Shown here: piece after piece, positions 41,879-53,469 of the stretch
Numbering within the stretch: the first letter of the stretch is position 1
Layout: each line of letters begins with the position of its first letter
Notes under the pieces: generated by a model
The model's input: only the letters and a program-made list of their open reading frames with translations
Databases searched by the model: none
Told to the model about the DNA's origin: nothing
Made by a program: the position numbers and the translations under genes
From: Campanula takesimana
Taxonomy: Eukaryota; Streptophyta; Magnoliopsida; Asterales; Campanulaceae
Assembly: GCA_026119855.1 (NCBI GenBank)
Contig: JAOWBW010000320.1
Span: 62,001-126,000 of the forward strand
Length of the DNA: 64,000 bases
Direction: 5' to 3'

Positions 41879-42139
41879 AAAGCACAAAACCAACTCTAGG
41901 CTTATATCTTTTCTACTCAGCCGCACTACAAACATCAAGGCTGAATATGAAAAAGAGCCTGAGTACAAAGTTACTTTCTCTAAGACCAAGACATTCACTA
42001 GAAAGCAAATGCGAATCAACTTTCGAAACAACTTTGGTGATGAACTCTATGGGATTATCTAGTCAAGGACCTTATTGAACCATATGTCATGCCAAGGTAC
42101 ACTAAGAATGGTGTTGACAATGTTAGTGATACTATGATG
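41879..42139 (+). pseudogene. Exon 2, second segment, of the second SIRE-like extra ORF
   Basis: The frame continues with KHKTNSRLISFLLSRTTNIK, EYKVTFSKTKTFTRKQMRIN and a stop after GDELYGII. It is bounded by solo LTRs on both sides; without them this segment joins 40,872 and 43,628. Confidence 0.65.
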
Positions 42140-43627
42140 TGTTGGGTATGCTTATTATAAACCACTCCTATTACCTTAATTTGATTGATCCCATAACCTA
42201 ATTTTATTCTTTGTGGAATTTAGGATACATTATAAGAAGTACTTGTACTTCATTTAGAATAGTCCACTTTCTAGTTTGATAGGCTTAGCAGATTAGGACC
42301 CTTAATTTTTTCTAACTCTTGAGATATGAGGCAAGGTCCTTGTCTACCGTACCTGCCGCATGACCAAGGATGCTCATGTTATCAACTTGCCGCATATATG
42401 GAACCTTGCCGCATGAACCTCTGCCGCATGAAACCTTGGTTGAAAAATTCCAAGATAGTTCAAACTTAACCATGGTCACACATGTGTCCTTACTTTGGTT
42501 ATTTTAGAACGTTGCAAATTCAAATTTTAAATTTGAATACAACTGTCATCATATTACATTTGGACCACCATGACTCTGCAACAAAAGGACAACTCAGACT
42601 GAGCTCCAATTAGAAATCAACAGCTCATTGTCCTTCAACTTGGACCCCAAGTATTTATAATGGCTAGTTTCTCCTTCAAGGCTATAAATAGTCTTGAGTT
42701 CTTCATTGAACATACGCTGAGATTCTAAGAGAGAAATTGCTGTTGAAATTCTTGGTGATTGAAGATCATATTCAAGATTTCCAGAATCCTTCGAATCTTC
42801 AAGCACTCAACCTTCAAGTCTTCAACAAGTCTCCAGAAGCCTTCAAGATAAAAACTCAAGCCTCATCACACAAGTTTCATCAAGCTCTAAAATCATATAG
42901 ATTCCAAAGGGCTCTTGATTCTTACACACACACTCACCCCGATTGATCAATCACATAGATTGAATCATTAGGGATACACTGGTCTAAGTCTAGGATTGTT
43001 CTTCATAGAAATAGGTGTTGATTCAATACTTCATTTCTGTAATCTGTACTCACTCGAATCAAATATATACCTCATTCAAAATCCAAGACTGACCATCTTT
43101 GTAAAGGACGTAGATCTTTTAACAGATCGAACCTTTCCAAATCATTGTGTCATTTACTTACTGCTCTTTATTTTCTGCATTTTATTTCAAGTCTTGTTCA
43201 TCTTGTTCTTATTGTTCATATTAATCTTGTTTGTTGTTTAGTGTTTTGATCCTTTCATATTTATGAACTATTGTGAATTGTGTTTGTTTGTCTACCTCAT
43301 TGCCTTAGCTAAAATCTGACTAACTTATCATTTGCCAAAAATCTCTAAGACACAAGTTTTCAATCTCTCAACCTACCTCACTCTAACCTACCGCATTTCT
43401 ATCTACCGCATAGTTGCCTACCGTATTTAACTTATCAAAACAACTCTTAACTTGTTTCAATGTAAACTTCCACTGTGCATTTTATAATTGACCGCGTGGT
43501 ATTTTATCTACCTCAAAATTCAAGTGTAAGCATAAGGTTGAATTTTGAAAAAGGATTAAAATTTTAAATAGGCTATTCACCCCCCTCTAGCCTCTTTTCA
43601 TACCCTTGTTGTGTCTCTGGACCAACA
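42140..43627 (+). mobile_element. Solo LTR of a SIRE-like copia element (1488 bp)
   Basis: It starts TGTTGGGTATGC and ends TCTCTGGACCAACA. TGATG flanks it exactly at 42135-42139 and 43628-43632. The last 100 bp (GGCTATTCACCCCCCTCTAG, TACCCTTGTTG) match the minus-strand end of the copia A LTR, so it is a relative of that family. TATAAATAG near 42,683 is the likely TATA box. CCGCAT words recur (at about 42,355, 42,391, 42,411, 42,423, 43,394 and 43,407). Confidence 0.9.
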
Positions 43628-43632
43628 TGATG

Positions 43633-44951
43633 AATGAAGCGACTGCGGCAGAGTTTGAAAAGAAAATATTAGCTGCAGTAGCCTTAAAGGCAAAAGCAAA
43701 AGGCAAAGGCAAAGACGATGAGGATACTATCTACGTACCTACCACAACATCTGGAAAGCAAAAATCATCTGTCAGCATAAAAATCAAAGAACCCTCCCAG
43801 ACCAAGGAAAATCTGCCGCAACCTTCTCTTCTCCCAAACCTACTGAACAAGCTCCTAAACCTACAGCAAAGATCATCAAGTCTACCATACCAACTAGATC
43901 CTCCAAATCAACTATAGTTCCTGCTGTTTCAAAACCTTCATCTAAACCTGCCTTAAAACCTTCCTTACCACCAAAATCAACCGTAATTTCATCTTCCCCC
44001 TCTAAATCAAAATATTCAAAGTGTATCCCCTCTGCATCAACTCAGGGGGAGAAACCATCAAAGAAAAGATTTCATACCTCAAGTCCTGTTAAATCAACCA
44101 AGATGACCAAAGTTGCTGCTAAAGTTTCTCATGTCCCTAACTCACCCACACCCAATCGGATGATAACATTGACAATGAGGTACCTCCAAAGAAACCCACT
44201 TCATCTTTTGTACTTGATGATGTATGTACCAGCATTGATGAGGAGGTGCCTGTGGAGTCTAGTGAACAACAAAATGAAGAAGACATCGAGGACAACCCTG
44301 AGATAACAACTAATGTCTCAAAAGTTATTTCGGTAGACCAAGGGTTGATTGATGAAAGCTCAGAGGAAGAGAAAGATGATGATAATGTGGAGGTAAGAAT
44401 AAATAGTGATGAAAAGTCTAAGGAAGACCAAGGTGATGAAGAGAAAATCGATGATGTTGTCAAAGTGAATGAGGACACTAATGAGGAATCTGAAGTGCAT
44501 GATGCTGGTGATGATGTTGACCATACTAATCATGATCATGTTAAAGAATCTTTTTTGTTTAAGGAAGGAACAACTGTCCGTAGATCCCCTCCTACCTATT
44601 TCTCTACACGGTCAAATTCTTCTGCTCCCATTCCTCAAGCCCCTGCTTTCGACTCAACATCGACCATAGAGTTACTTATTGCAGTCAAGTTGTTAACCCA
44701 AATGCAGGCAGATACTCAATAACACGTCTCCTCTATTACGGCGAGCATGGTTGCACTTATAGAAGAGCTTACAGAGGATTAAACTGATCAAGCTTCCCTC
44801 AAGTATGAGATTGCCTCTCTACCCTCAAGGTTGATTGATACCATTAGGGGGAGAGTGTTAAATCTGTTAAAGTTCTGCTGCAGTCCCTCCGTCAACCGCT
44901 CTTGGTCCTGCCACTCCCTCCACCTCGACCGCAGCATCCAATCAAGATAAT
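43633..44951 (+). pseudogene. Exon 2, third segment, of the second SIRE-like extra ORF
   Basis: The frame resumes with NEATAAEFEKKILAAVALKA, then a Lys/Gly stretch KAKGKGKDDEDTIYVPTTT and Pro/Ser/Lys-rich text with frameshifts. After about 44,246 comes a strongly acidic region (EEEKDDDNVEVRINSDEKSK) and a C-terminal, possibly coiled-coil part (IELLIAVKLLTQMQADTQ, a stop, HVSSITASMVALIEEL). It ends where copia B inserted (44952). The layout of acidic linker then helical C-terminus matches the end of the copia A extra ORF. Confidence 0.6.
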
Positions 44952-45489
44952 TGTTGGGTTTCGGAGTAACATGCGCAGCGGAAAATAGCATTTAAAATTT
45001 TATGAAACCCAAAGCCCATAGATCCATTCATATGATTAAATCAAATACTTGCATTATGAATACTAGAAAACTAACCCTTGATGACTTTGAATTTGGTCTT
45101 TGATCTTGGTGGAGAAATTGAAGCTTTAATCACGAACAAGTAAGAACACGAACTTTGAAGATGATGAGCTTCACCCTCTAGCGGTATCCACACCTTGAAC
45201 GAATATCAAGAACACTTGATCTTGGTTGCTAGACCAAAATTGTGAAACACATTTTCACAATTAATATGAACTATATGGAATATTATTTTGTTCTTCAATC
45301 TAGGATGTCTTAGAACAAAATAAAACTCTCTCAAACTCTTTGGAGACTTGCACAAAATCTATGTATTGTTCTGGACCGAATTTGGCTGTTTATATATAAG
45401 TTAAACCTATTCCAAATAGGAAACTTGTGTCAAAACCCGTCCAAAATCCTTTTCCTAATCAAATCAGGAAGTCTGTCCCGACACACTGT

Positions 45490-45561
45490 GCGGCCGCCCA
45501 AAATCAGGTGTGCGGTCGCCCAAAACCTGTGCGGCCGCCCAGCCTAGTTTGTGCGGTCGCA
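45490..45561. repeat. GCGGYCGC four-motif array in copia B LTR
   Basis: GCGGCCGCC (45490), GCGGTCGCC (45512), GCGGCCGCC (45531) and GCGGTCGCA (45553) alternate, with start-to-start steps of 22, 19 and 22 bp, in AT-rich surroundings. They lie roughly 95-170 bp upstream of the TATA box in element sense. Confidence 0.95.
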
Positions 45562-45801
45562 CACCAGGATCAGAGAGCCTTAATTTTCCAATATAGTCCT
45601 TTTAGAATTCGTTCCATTGTGTGTGACCCTCTAGGATTATACTAAGTTGGCAATGGGTTCAAACATGAATCCATAAGATATGATTAGGTTCTAGCAAACC
45701 GTCATACCTACCCAAATAGTATAACTAGATACAAGTTCGCATTCCTTTAGAATATGTCACAATCCCTTTATCCACGATCTCATTGAACACAAGTCATGGT
45801 C

Positions 45802-47059
45802 TGTAGATACCCCGGGGAACCACGGCTTGGCTAGAGCGGTGAATTATCCTAGGATGTCTAACTTGTTTTAGATTGTTTAGAGTCGCCACCTATGTTTTTA
45901 AAGGAACATAAGAAAAACCTAGAAATAGCCTAATTTATGTACAAAACCAGAGATTCGGGAGAGAAGGGTTCGGGGGTTAGGTGACGGAGTGGGAAGTACT
46001 TAAACACCCACTCCGCCCCGCTTACGCGGGTCTTGCTACTATTGGTGTTCTAATATTTACATGTCCTTCAATTAATTAACAATGCTAACAATTATAATGT
46101 AAAGAAAAAGGGGAAAAGAATGATTTTATTAATTTAATGCTAAATAGTTACATGTTGGACTAGTGCTAAATGATTACATTAAGAAATGAAATATAAATTA
46201 AATGAAGTTTGGAATGTTGGGATGTAACCTTGGCCAAACTTCAATAGTGAAGTGGCCTTTTGGTTGTATCCCTTTTTATGGAGATTGCATACTAGTAAGA
46301 CTAGACAAATAAAATAAGAGAAGAAAAGAGATATTGTACCTTAGGAAAGAGGACTTCAAACTTGGACTTGAAAATGGTGTTGTTGTAGAGAAAATGTTGT
46401 GCAAACACTTTGTGTAGTGTTTTGTAGAGAAAGATTGTTGAGATGATTTGTGTAGAGTTTTTGTTCAAGTCTCAAAAATTGGGTCCTTTTCCAAGGTAGA
46501 AGATGATGGTTTTTATAGGTAAAAAAAGAGAGGGAAATGATGGAGGGAAAAGATGATCATCCATGTGAAATGGAATTGACCAATCAAAAATAAGATAAAT
46601 AAAATAATAAATAAAAGAAATAAAAGAAAATCAAATAAAATAAAAAGGAAATATTTTGTTTTAATGAAAAGGCTAGAAGTGTGGGATTGGGAGTTAATGA
46701 GAAAAGGGGGGATGAATGTGGATGTAAAAAGGGTTGTTTGTGATCAAGAAAGAGATGTTTGTAAATAAGAAAAGGGAGGGAAATAAGGTGCAATCCGTTA
46801 CTGCCAAAATGGGAAGCGCGCGAGTCCCGCTTTTGGGGCGAGACGCGCGCGCATCCCGTTAACAGTTCCGGAAGCGCCCGCGGCAGAGAAGGACAGAATG
46901 ACAGAATGACCCTAAAAGTTAACTCTGTTATGCAGTTTAGTCCAAAACTAACGGAATCAGTTAGGAACTTAACCGAAGTAACAGAAGTTAATGAAAATAA
47001 GTTAAATAAAAATACTTTGTATGCAATCGGGGTGAGAGGTCCAAGGCGGGGTGTCTACA
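45802..47059 (-). mobile_element. 3' LTR of G (1258 bp)
   Basis: It runs TGTAGATACCCCGGGGAACC to AAGGCGGGGTGTCTACA. TATAAAAACC on the minus strand (about 46,508-46,517) is the TATA box. In the 3' neighbourhood GAGCCCCTCGGCG gives the minus-strand purine tract CGAGGGGCTC. CG-rich motifs lie at 46816, 46845 and 46874. Confidence 0.95.
46816..46882. repeat. Three CG-palindrome motifs at exact 29-bp steps, G LTR
   Basis: GCGCGCGAG (46816), GCGCGCGCA (46845) and GCGCCCGCG (46874) begin exactly 29 bp apart. The same triplet is at 54484, 54513 and 54542 in the other LTR. In element sense they lie upstream of the TATA box. Confidence 0.93.
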
Positions 47060-47224
47060 GAGCCCCTCGGCGACGTGGATTGCGAAGCAAAATGCGTCGA
47101 CGAAAGAAAGACAACCGCCGAGGACATCGACAAGAGAAAACAAAGACTCGATAAAGCAGGAATTTGAAATTACAAAGGATAGAAATGCGCTCCCTGTGTG
47201 AGCGACTTTTGCTGATGGAAGAGG

Positions 47225-47612
47225 TATGGTGATTTTAGTGGTTCACCATGGACCAAAATTGGTGCGCGGTGCGGCATATTCTGATGCGCTGTGCGGCGGT
47301 ATGGTGATTTGAGCGGTCCACCATTGACCAAAAATTGGTGCGCGGTGCGGCATATTCTGATGCGCTGTGCGGCGGTATGGTGATTTGAGCGGTCCACCAT
47401 TGACCAAAAATTGGTGCGCTGTGCGGCACTTGCTGATTTTGGTGCGCTGTGCGGCACCTGGTGCTCTGTGCGGCACCTGTTGATTCTGGTACTCTGTGCG
47501 GTACCTGGTGCTCTGTGCGGCACCTGTTGATTCTGGTACTCTGTGCGGCACCTGTTGATTCTGGTACTCTGTGCGGCACCTGCTGATTCTGGTGCTCTGT
47601 GCGGCACCTGTT
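47225..47612. repeat. Complex tandem repeats in the 3' untranslated region of G
   Basis: A 76-bp unit (starting GGTGCGCGGTGCGGCATATT) recurs at 47261 and 47337 with a partial third copy. It changes into 28-bp and 19-bp units of GGTNCTCTGTGCGGCACCTG (47413-47612). It lies about 170 bp from the LTR, the same place as the unrelated minisatellite in G2. Frames of up to 206 codons over it are repeat artefacts. Confidence 0.93.
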
Positions 47613-48079
47613 ATGTGTATGCTTTGCAGATATATGTGCTTGTGCAAGAAGATGCATGAAGAGAGAAATTGTGCTCGTGGTGTGATGTGTGATTTGAAAG
47701 CACCTTTGTAATGAGAGAGAAGTAGGAATGTAGAAAGTGATCTTGTGTGCGGTGTGATTTTGAGGAAAGCATTGGATGTATTCATACCTTCACTTACCAT
47801 TGCCGCTTGAGTGGAGATGGATTCCTGATGTCCGCGGAGGATGCTTTGATGGAGAATGTCCATTCTTTAGATGTTGATGAGAGAATGCCCTTGATGTTGG
47901 GTTGGCGAGATGGTATTCTGGATGATGGGTTGGTCGTGCCAAAAGGCTGCCTACGTATCCCTTTAAGAGAATCAGACCAGCGTAGTTCAAGGATGATGGA
48001 GAATGCTGGAGGAGAAGCTAGGAGCAAAGCAAAGTAAAGCACATACTTTTGCACATAGAAGGAGAAAGAAAAAGAAAAT

Positions 48080-48114
<35 letters not shown>

Positions 48115-50768
48115 TTAGAAAGGAAGGAATATGCACACATGTGAGGAAAATATTTTTTTTAGTTGTGGGTGAACCATTTTAACCATTGTGTGCTTCTGAA
48201 GCCAACCCAAGATCAAGTCATGTTCAGTCGAAGTCCGGATTGCCTCGCTTGAATTCTGTTGTCGCCGGTGTGCCCAACGAAGATTGATGTCTAGCCCCAA
48301 GAGATTTGTCGATTATGGGGCTTCAAAAGGCTTTTGATGCCGAGATGAGGGGTTGCTGATTGTAAAGCCCCTAGAATGCCTTTGATGCCAAATTTTGAGG
48401 GACTTGCATAGCTCCAAGATAAATCAGCTTTTGGCCCATTCGAGTAAACCGCCCTTTGTTGTTGTAGTGAGCAAGCCCCAAGAGGAGATCGTTGATGCCA
48501 AGCTTCGAGAGATTGCAAAGCCCCAAGTGTCGTGGGCTTGTAGATGGCGGGATGTGAAGACCTTTCATTGTAAGCCCCAAATTACCTCGTGATTGGCTCG
48601 GCATTGAGAACGGATGTACCGTTTGGTAGAATTCTTGATAGAGATCTCCTTCTTGCTCTTATTGGGGAGATGAATTGCCTCATTGTGGTCGATACCCAAA
48701 TGGCTGAGGGCTTATGTCAAAGGATGCAGTAATGTCTTGCGGTGCCGTCGAGGTCGCGGAGGATAAGGTCTTGGCGTGATAAAGTCTCAAATGAGTATGC
48801 TTGCTTGACTCTTCTTGAGTTGAACTAATGACGGATCTTCGAATGCAACTAGTGCTGTGGCCCAACTTTATCTGAGCTGCACCTTGTGCTTTTGATCTTG
48901 GAGAAGGGGGTGCTGAATTGCAGAAACATTGGGATTGGCCGTGGCATTTCCCGCTATAACCCTGTTTTGATTAGAGTTTAGCATATTGAATTTTTTTTCC
49001 TTTTCTCTAAGACTTCCTTCAAAATCTCGCTTGAAAGTTCTAACAAAAATCATCAACTTCATTCAAAACATCGGAGTCTTCATTTAAAACCAAGAGGCCT
49101 TTGACTTGAAGTGTTGAGAGACCTTTGAAGCTTGATCTCTTTCATGGAGCTATAAGACTACTCCACATTGCATTGCTTGAGCATTGCTGTCCCCAAAAGA
49201 CTGTCGGTTGCGAAGCCCCAATATTTCCCTTTGCTCGGATTACTGTAATGCCGTAGCCCAAAAGATTGTAGATTGCGAAGCCCCTTGAGACCTTCGGTGC
49301 CGAATTGAGGAAGCTTCCAATGTTGCACATGGCTTGGCTGGGGATACTGCTGGGGAGTTAATTGCTCTTTGCCGAGGGAGCCTTTAAGACTTGACCGTAG
49401 CCCCTAGAGTGCCATCATTGATTGCGAGAAAGGTCCATCCTTGATTGGGGGAACGAGCACGGGCACACGTGACAAGAGGGCTTTTTGACATCCCTTTTGG
49501 GAGACTTTGAGGATAGTCTCACACATCTTTCTCGAACATAGCCTCTAGGATGTATTGATTGTCAAGTGAAGCAAAAGAAGTCCTTGTCCTTGAGTCACAT
49601 AGCCCCTAGGGCGTCACCATTTGTTGAGCAAAGCAAGAGTGACTCATCCTCGTGTGAGGGAATAAACATGAGAGGATATGGCAAGAGCTACTCCATTTCT
49701 CGGGAGCCTTTCGGCGTACTTTAGAAGCACATACTTGAAGAAGCCTTGAAAACTGAGACACATGTTGTTGCTATTTGCTGCCCAAGCCAATTGACTAGCT
49801 AGGGATTATTTGTGCAACCTCGTGCCCTTTTATGATGGGCTTGTTCTCGGATGGATCTTGGTTACCACGGGCCTTCTTTTCATGAACCCAAAAATGCACA
49901 CTGCTGGAGAATGATGCCAATAAACCAAAACAACCTTTGATGGTGCCATATCTTGTCGAGCTTTTTGCAATCCCAAAGTTGACTCGGTGGGGAATTGACT
50001 TGCTGAGGAGATTCAATGTAGAACTTGTCTTCTTTAGAGGCCGGGGATCTCCATTTCTCTTTCCCTTCTCTCTCTCACTCTCTCATTTTTTTTTATGACG
50101 CACCCTGTTTTTTGCCTAGACCGCCCTTTCGGGTTTTCAATCTAGCGGGCATCTCTTTTGCGTCTTCATCATTTTTTTTTTTATTTTTTTTTTTTTTTTG
50201 ACTTAATTGATGAGGAAGTGTGCATTGACTCTAGCTGAGGAGATAAGACATGTGATTTTGCGGTGGAGACCTCTTGTCACTAAAGGTGAGTGACATTGAC
50301 TTGACTAGGGAAGTGTCCCTAGTATTGACATGTATTTTTTATTGAATTGAATGACTCGCGAAGGCAAGTAAGTCATTAAGAGAGAAGAGAAGGAAAGCCC
50401 CAACTTGATTGCAAGAAATTGGGAGTATGCAGAAAGAATAGAAGTCCCTAGACTTGACAAGGAGCGCGAAATGATTCCAAATCTAAGAAAGTTGTTCAAT
50501 CTTTTTGGTGATTAATTCATTGGCAAATGAATCGTACAAAGATGTCTTGACAAGTTCGAGATGAAGGCCGATCACCATAACGCGCTAGGGCTAAACATAT
50601 CTTCTTTCTTGCATGAGACCGGACCCGCAGGTTGCCTACGTTCCTCCAGTGTAGAGGCTCAGGTCACCGTAGTTCTTGTTGATTCTCCATTCTTCGGGAT
50701 GGATTGTTGCTTCGTCCTTCGTTGGTGGATGATGATGATGATCTTGATGTGAACTTCTTTGATTGAGG

Positions 50769-50799
<31 letters not shown>

Positions 50800-51180
50800 G
50801 TGCTCTAACTTTTGCCTAGGTTGATTTGAAGAGTTCAACCTAGCGAGCATTTTTTTTTTTTTTTTTTTTTTAATCCCCCCTCTGAAACATTGCTTGATTT
50901 TTCTCCATGGTTGTTGCTTCACCTTTGATGTCTTGACTTTGTCTTCGTCGTTGATGATGTTGCCTTCGTCACAATGTTTAGCCCCTAGGTGTTCAAGTGA
51001 TGGCCTTCATTCCAAAACTCGTTTAGACATCTTTTCATCATTTTGCCAAGAATTAGATTGAACAACTTGGAAGAGTGTATGAGGACAAGAACGACTTTTT
51101 TATTTGATGATGAGACTTGACTCAAAATTTCACATTAATTGGACAAAGAAAACTTAATGCACACTTAAGAGGACTTTTAC
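47613..51180 (-). other. Long non-coding internal region of G
   Basis: No pol domain is recognisable on either strand. The region is partly conserved in G2 (30614-33341 and 17113-17378). It has repeated AGCCCC/GGGGCT words, the phrase TAGGCARCC (47,940-47,960 and about 50,630) and several long T tracts (near 48,081, 50,170, 50,773 and 50,851). The phrase GGTTGCCTACGTTCCTCCAG (50,630) corresponds to the sequence just after integrase at 35,810-35,850, so pol was probably deleted upstream of that point, in element sense. Confidence 0.65.
50816..50843. repeat. 9-bp hairpin between T tracts in G
   Basis: CTAGGTTGA (50816-50824) pairs with TCAACCTAG (50835-50843). T runs of more than 20 lie on both sides. 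A related, less perfect version (GCCTAGACCGCCC...CAATCTAGCGGGC) is at about 50,116-50,150, also next to T runs. Confidence 0.7.
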
Positions 51181-51200
51181 TCCTTTTTTTTATCCTATCT

Positions 51201-52301
51201 CTAGGTAGAGAAAGAGAAACGGAGATTGTTTTCGTCATCCCCCATGTCGTTGTAGTGGTCATTGTCGTTGTAGTCTTCCATGTCACTACATTCTTCCATG
51301 TCATTGTTTGGGAAACCTTTGTCGTTGAAGCTTGTGTCATAAGAGGACTCGGCCACTTCTCGGAGCAAATAGTCAATTCTAACCCCCGCATCATACATGC
51401 TTGAAAAATCAGAGTGAAAAGCCCCACTAAGATGAGTGCGGTAGTCCATTTTCAAACACTTCAAGAAGATGTCCATTTGTTCCTTCTTGGAAGGCCTATC
51501 AACCATCTCGGCTAGCTTGTCATTCCAACGACAATAGAAGTCCCCAAATGATTCATTACCCATTTGCACGGTGCTCTCCAATTCCTTCTTGGTGGGGCGG
51601 AATATGGAGTTGCCTTGATATTATGACTTGAAGGTAAGCATAGCGGCATCCCAATTGAGGCGGGTGGAAACTGGAAGACCCATATACCAATCTTTTGCGA
51701 CCCCCTCGAGAGTAAGCGGGAAGCATTGTGCCATTATTTGAGGAGACACTTTCTTTGGTAGCATGGCCCAAATGTAGGAGTCGACATGAGCGTTGGGGAA
51801 AGAGTTGCCGTTGAACTTGCCAATATCGGGCATCTTGAACTTTTCGGGAAGAGCCTCCATTGTGTTCATGAGGAGAGAAGCTTGATGAAGATCGGTGTTT
51901 GGGCCCTTGTGCAAATTTAGCCCACTAAGCCTTTGGTCAATGTAGGATATGAGAGTGTTGACCAAACCGGTATCAATGCTTTGGACCTTTCTTTCACCCG
52001 TGAGCCCTTTCAATTGGTTCTTGAGTTTAGCAACTTCTTTCTTGTGGGCCATTTTCACATGCTCGTAGCGGGCTCACCATAAATCATCCTTGCGGCGGAC
52101 ATTCTCGGCTAGTGTATCGACTTGCCCTTTCAATGCTTCCACCATGCGGAATAACCCTTCGTTGGACACGGGAATGCCGTTGTCGTTGCCATTTGAAGCC
52201 ATTGGACCTATGGAGAGAACACGGTTGATCTTAGGATGGCCCCACAAACACCTTTTGAGTAAAGTAACTTCTCCCACAACAAAGGAAAAAGACTCAACCA
52301 C
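51201..52301 (-). pseudogene. Gag of G, two in-frame stops
   Basis: This is a gypsy-type Gag, the capsid protein. One frame runs from 52301 to 51201 with stops after RRKDDLW (52,074-52,076) and after AMLTFKS (51,621-51,623). The order is an N-terminal coiled-coil part (RMVEALKGQVDTLAENVRRK, KKEVAKLKNQLKGL), then the Tat Gag core KFKMPDIGKFNGNSFPNAHV, VAKDWYMGLP, and MGNESFGDFYCRWNDKLAEM. No CCHC knuckle or protease follows. It ends in an acidic tail (DMEECSDMEDYNDNDHYND). The start is the first Met of the frame and is uncertain. The nearly identical LTRs show that the element moved recently although its own Gag is broken. Confidence 0.88.
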
Positions 52302-53105
52302 ATAAAGAAAAAAAAAAAAAAAAGACTTTTTTTTTTTTTTATTTACAAAGTCGGAAGGACGGAGTCCTTTTTGGGGTTTCTAGAAAAATAGTGGAATCGT
52401 CACACTAGTATATAGACCTTCTCGCAGTCCCATATACTCATCGGATTCCACCACGCTTGTGATACCTACATGTGACGGGATTAAACTAAATTAATGTAGT
52501 AAATCATACATGCGGGGACGGATTTTTATTTTCGTCCAAAATAGCCACTTTTGGGGACGGAGTTTTATTTCGTCCATTGCAACAAGTTGGCATGTATGAT
52601 TTGAAGACATTAGTTTAGGGAAATCTCGGCACATGAAAACCGACTTGGTCACGGAGTGTTAGACCCTAGACTAGAATTGTGTGGTTTGTGCTCGGCTTGA
52701 ATATGAGGCTTAAAGGTCACCCCCGGCATGTAGTCATGAACTACGCCACGGGCTGAGGTTTACCGCTTCGAAAGAGCCAAGGTCGAGTGGAGCTTGAAAC
52801 TTTCTAGGACGGGCCTCGACGGGTTTGGGGTTGGACTTGTGCGACTCGATAGTGAGCAATTGATAAGAATATGTGCATGTAGTGTGAGGTCTAACAAGTG
52901 ACAATATTTTTTTTTTTTTTTTTTCAAAGGAAGAAAAAAAAGGAAACAAATAAGCACGTATTTACAACTCCCGAATCACCCGTGTGACCGGTAAAAAATA
53001 AACAGAAAGTAAAAGAAATTGTATGCAGGCCCGGTGCCCACACACTGTCATTCTGCTCTGTTCTTCTTTCTGTGCACTGTTCTGTTTCTGGAAAATTTCC
53101 CAGAA

Positions 53106-53172
53106 GCGCGCGCCTCAGGGAAGTGATATGGGAAGCACGCGCATTGCGGAATGAATATGGGAGGCGCGCGCA
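53106..53172. repeat. Three GCGCGCGC motifs at exact 29-bp steps, G leader
   Basis: GCGCGCGCC (53106), GCACGCGCA (53135) and GCGCGCGCA (53164) lie between PBS and gag. The 29-bp step is the same as in the LTR array. Confidence 0.93.
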
Positions 53173-53330
53173 TCTGGGGTACCTGTCAGAATGTTAGAAG
53201 AAACTGCGGACTCAGGGGATTGCCCTGGTCCCAAATTATGTAACTTTCCCCTGCAGAAACTTGTTAGCACAGAAATATGAAATTGAAGGACAAGAAGGAA
53301 GGCGGGCGATTCTGATAATAAGGGTCGGAC

Positions 53331-53367
53331 GCGCGCGCTTTAGGCCTAGAAGGCCGAACGCGCGCGC
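53331..53367. repeat. Second GCGCGCGC pair, 29 bp apart, G leader
   Basis: GCGCGCGC at 53331 and 53360, with AGGCCT...AGGCC between them. The two palindromes can pair with each other to give a stem of about 9 bp, or with other copies. They lie about 85-120 bp from the primer-binding site. Confidence 0.9.
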
Positions 53368-53450
53368 TTCCTACCCTTTTTACCAGAATGCCCAGAAAAT
53401 AGAAATTAGAACACCAAAAGTTAAGAACGCAAGTTTAACCCTCTAATACA

Positions 53451-53468
53451 TCCCCAGCGGAGTCGCCA
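53451..53468 (-). promoter_or_regulatory. Primer-binding site of G
   Basis: On the minus strand, TGGCGACTCCGCTGGGGA follows the LTR end (TCTACA) after one base. Position and TGG start fit a tRNA 3'-end complement. The tRNA (perhaps Arg, as reported for Tat/Ogre relatives) is not verified. Confidence 0.8.
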
Positions 53469-53469
53469 C

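Noticed and set aside
43606..43917. Stand-alone 103-codon gene
   Set aside because: The first codons lie in the end of a solo LTR; the rest is a segment of the SIRE-like extra ORF.
46906..47154. Arg-rich ORF antisense across the G LTR-internal junction, also open in G2 (33247-33567)
   Set aside because: Most differences I can see between the two copies change the amino acid, so there is no sign of protein-level selection; the basic stretch reflects the CG-rich DNA.
47235..47863. ORFs of 140-206 codons on the minus strand of G
   Set aside because: They are translations of the tandem repeat (recurrent PHR/TEHQNQQ-like phrases) and not supported as proteins.
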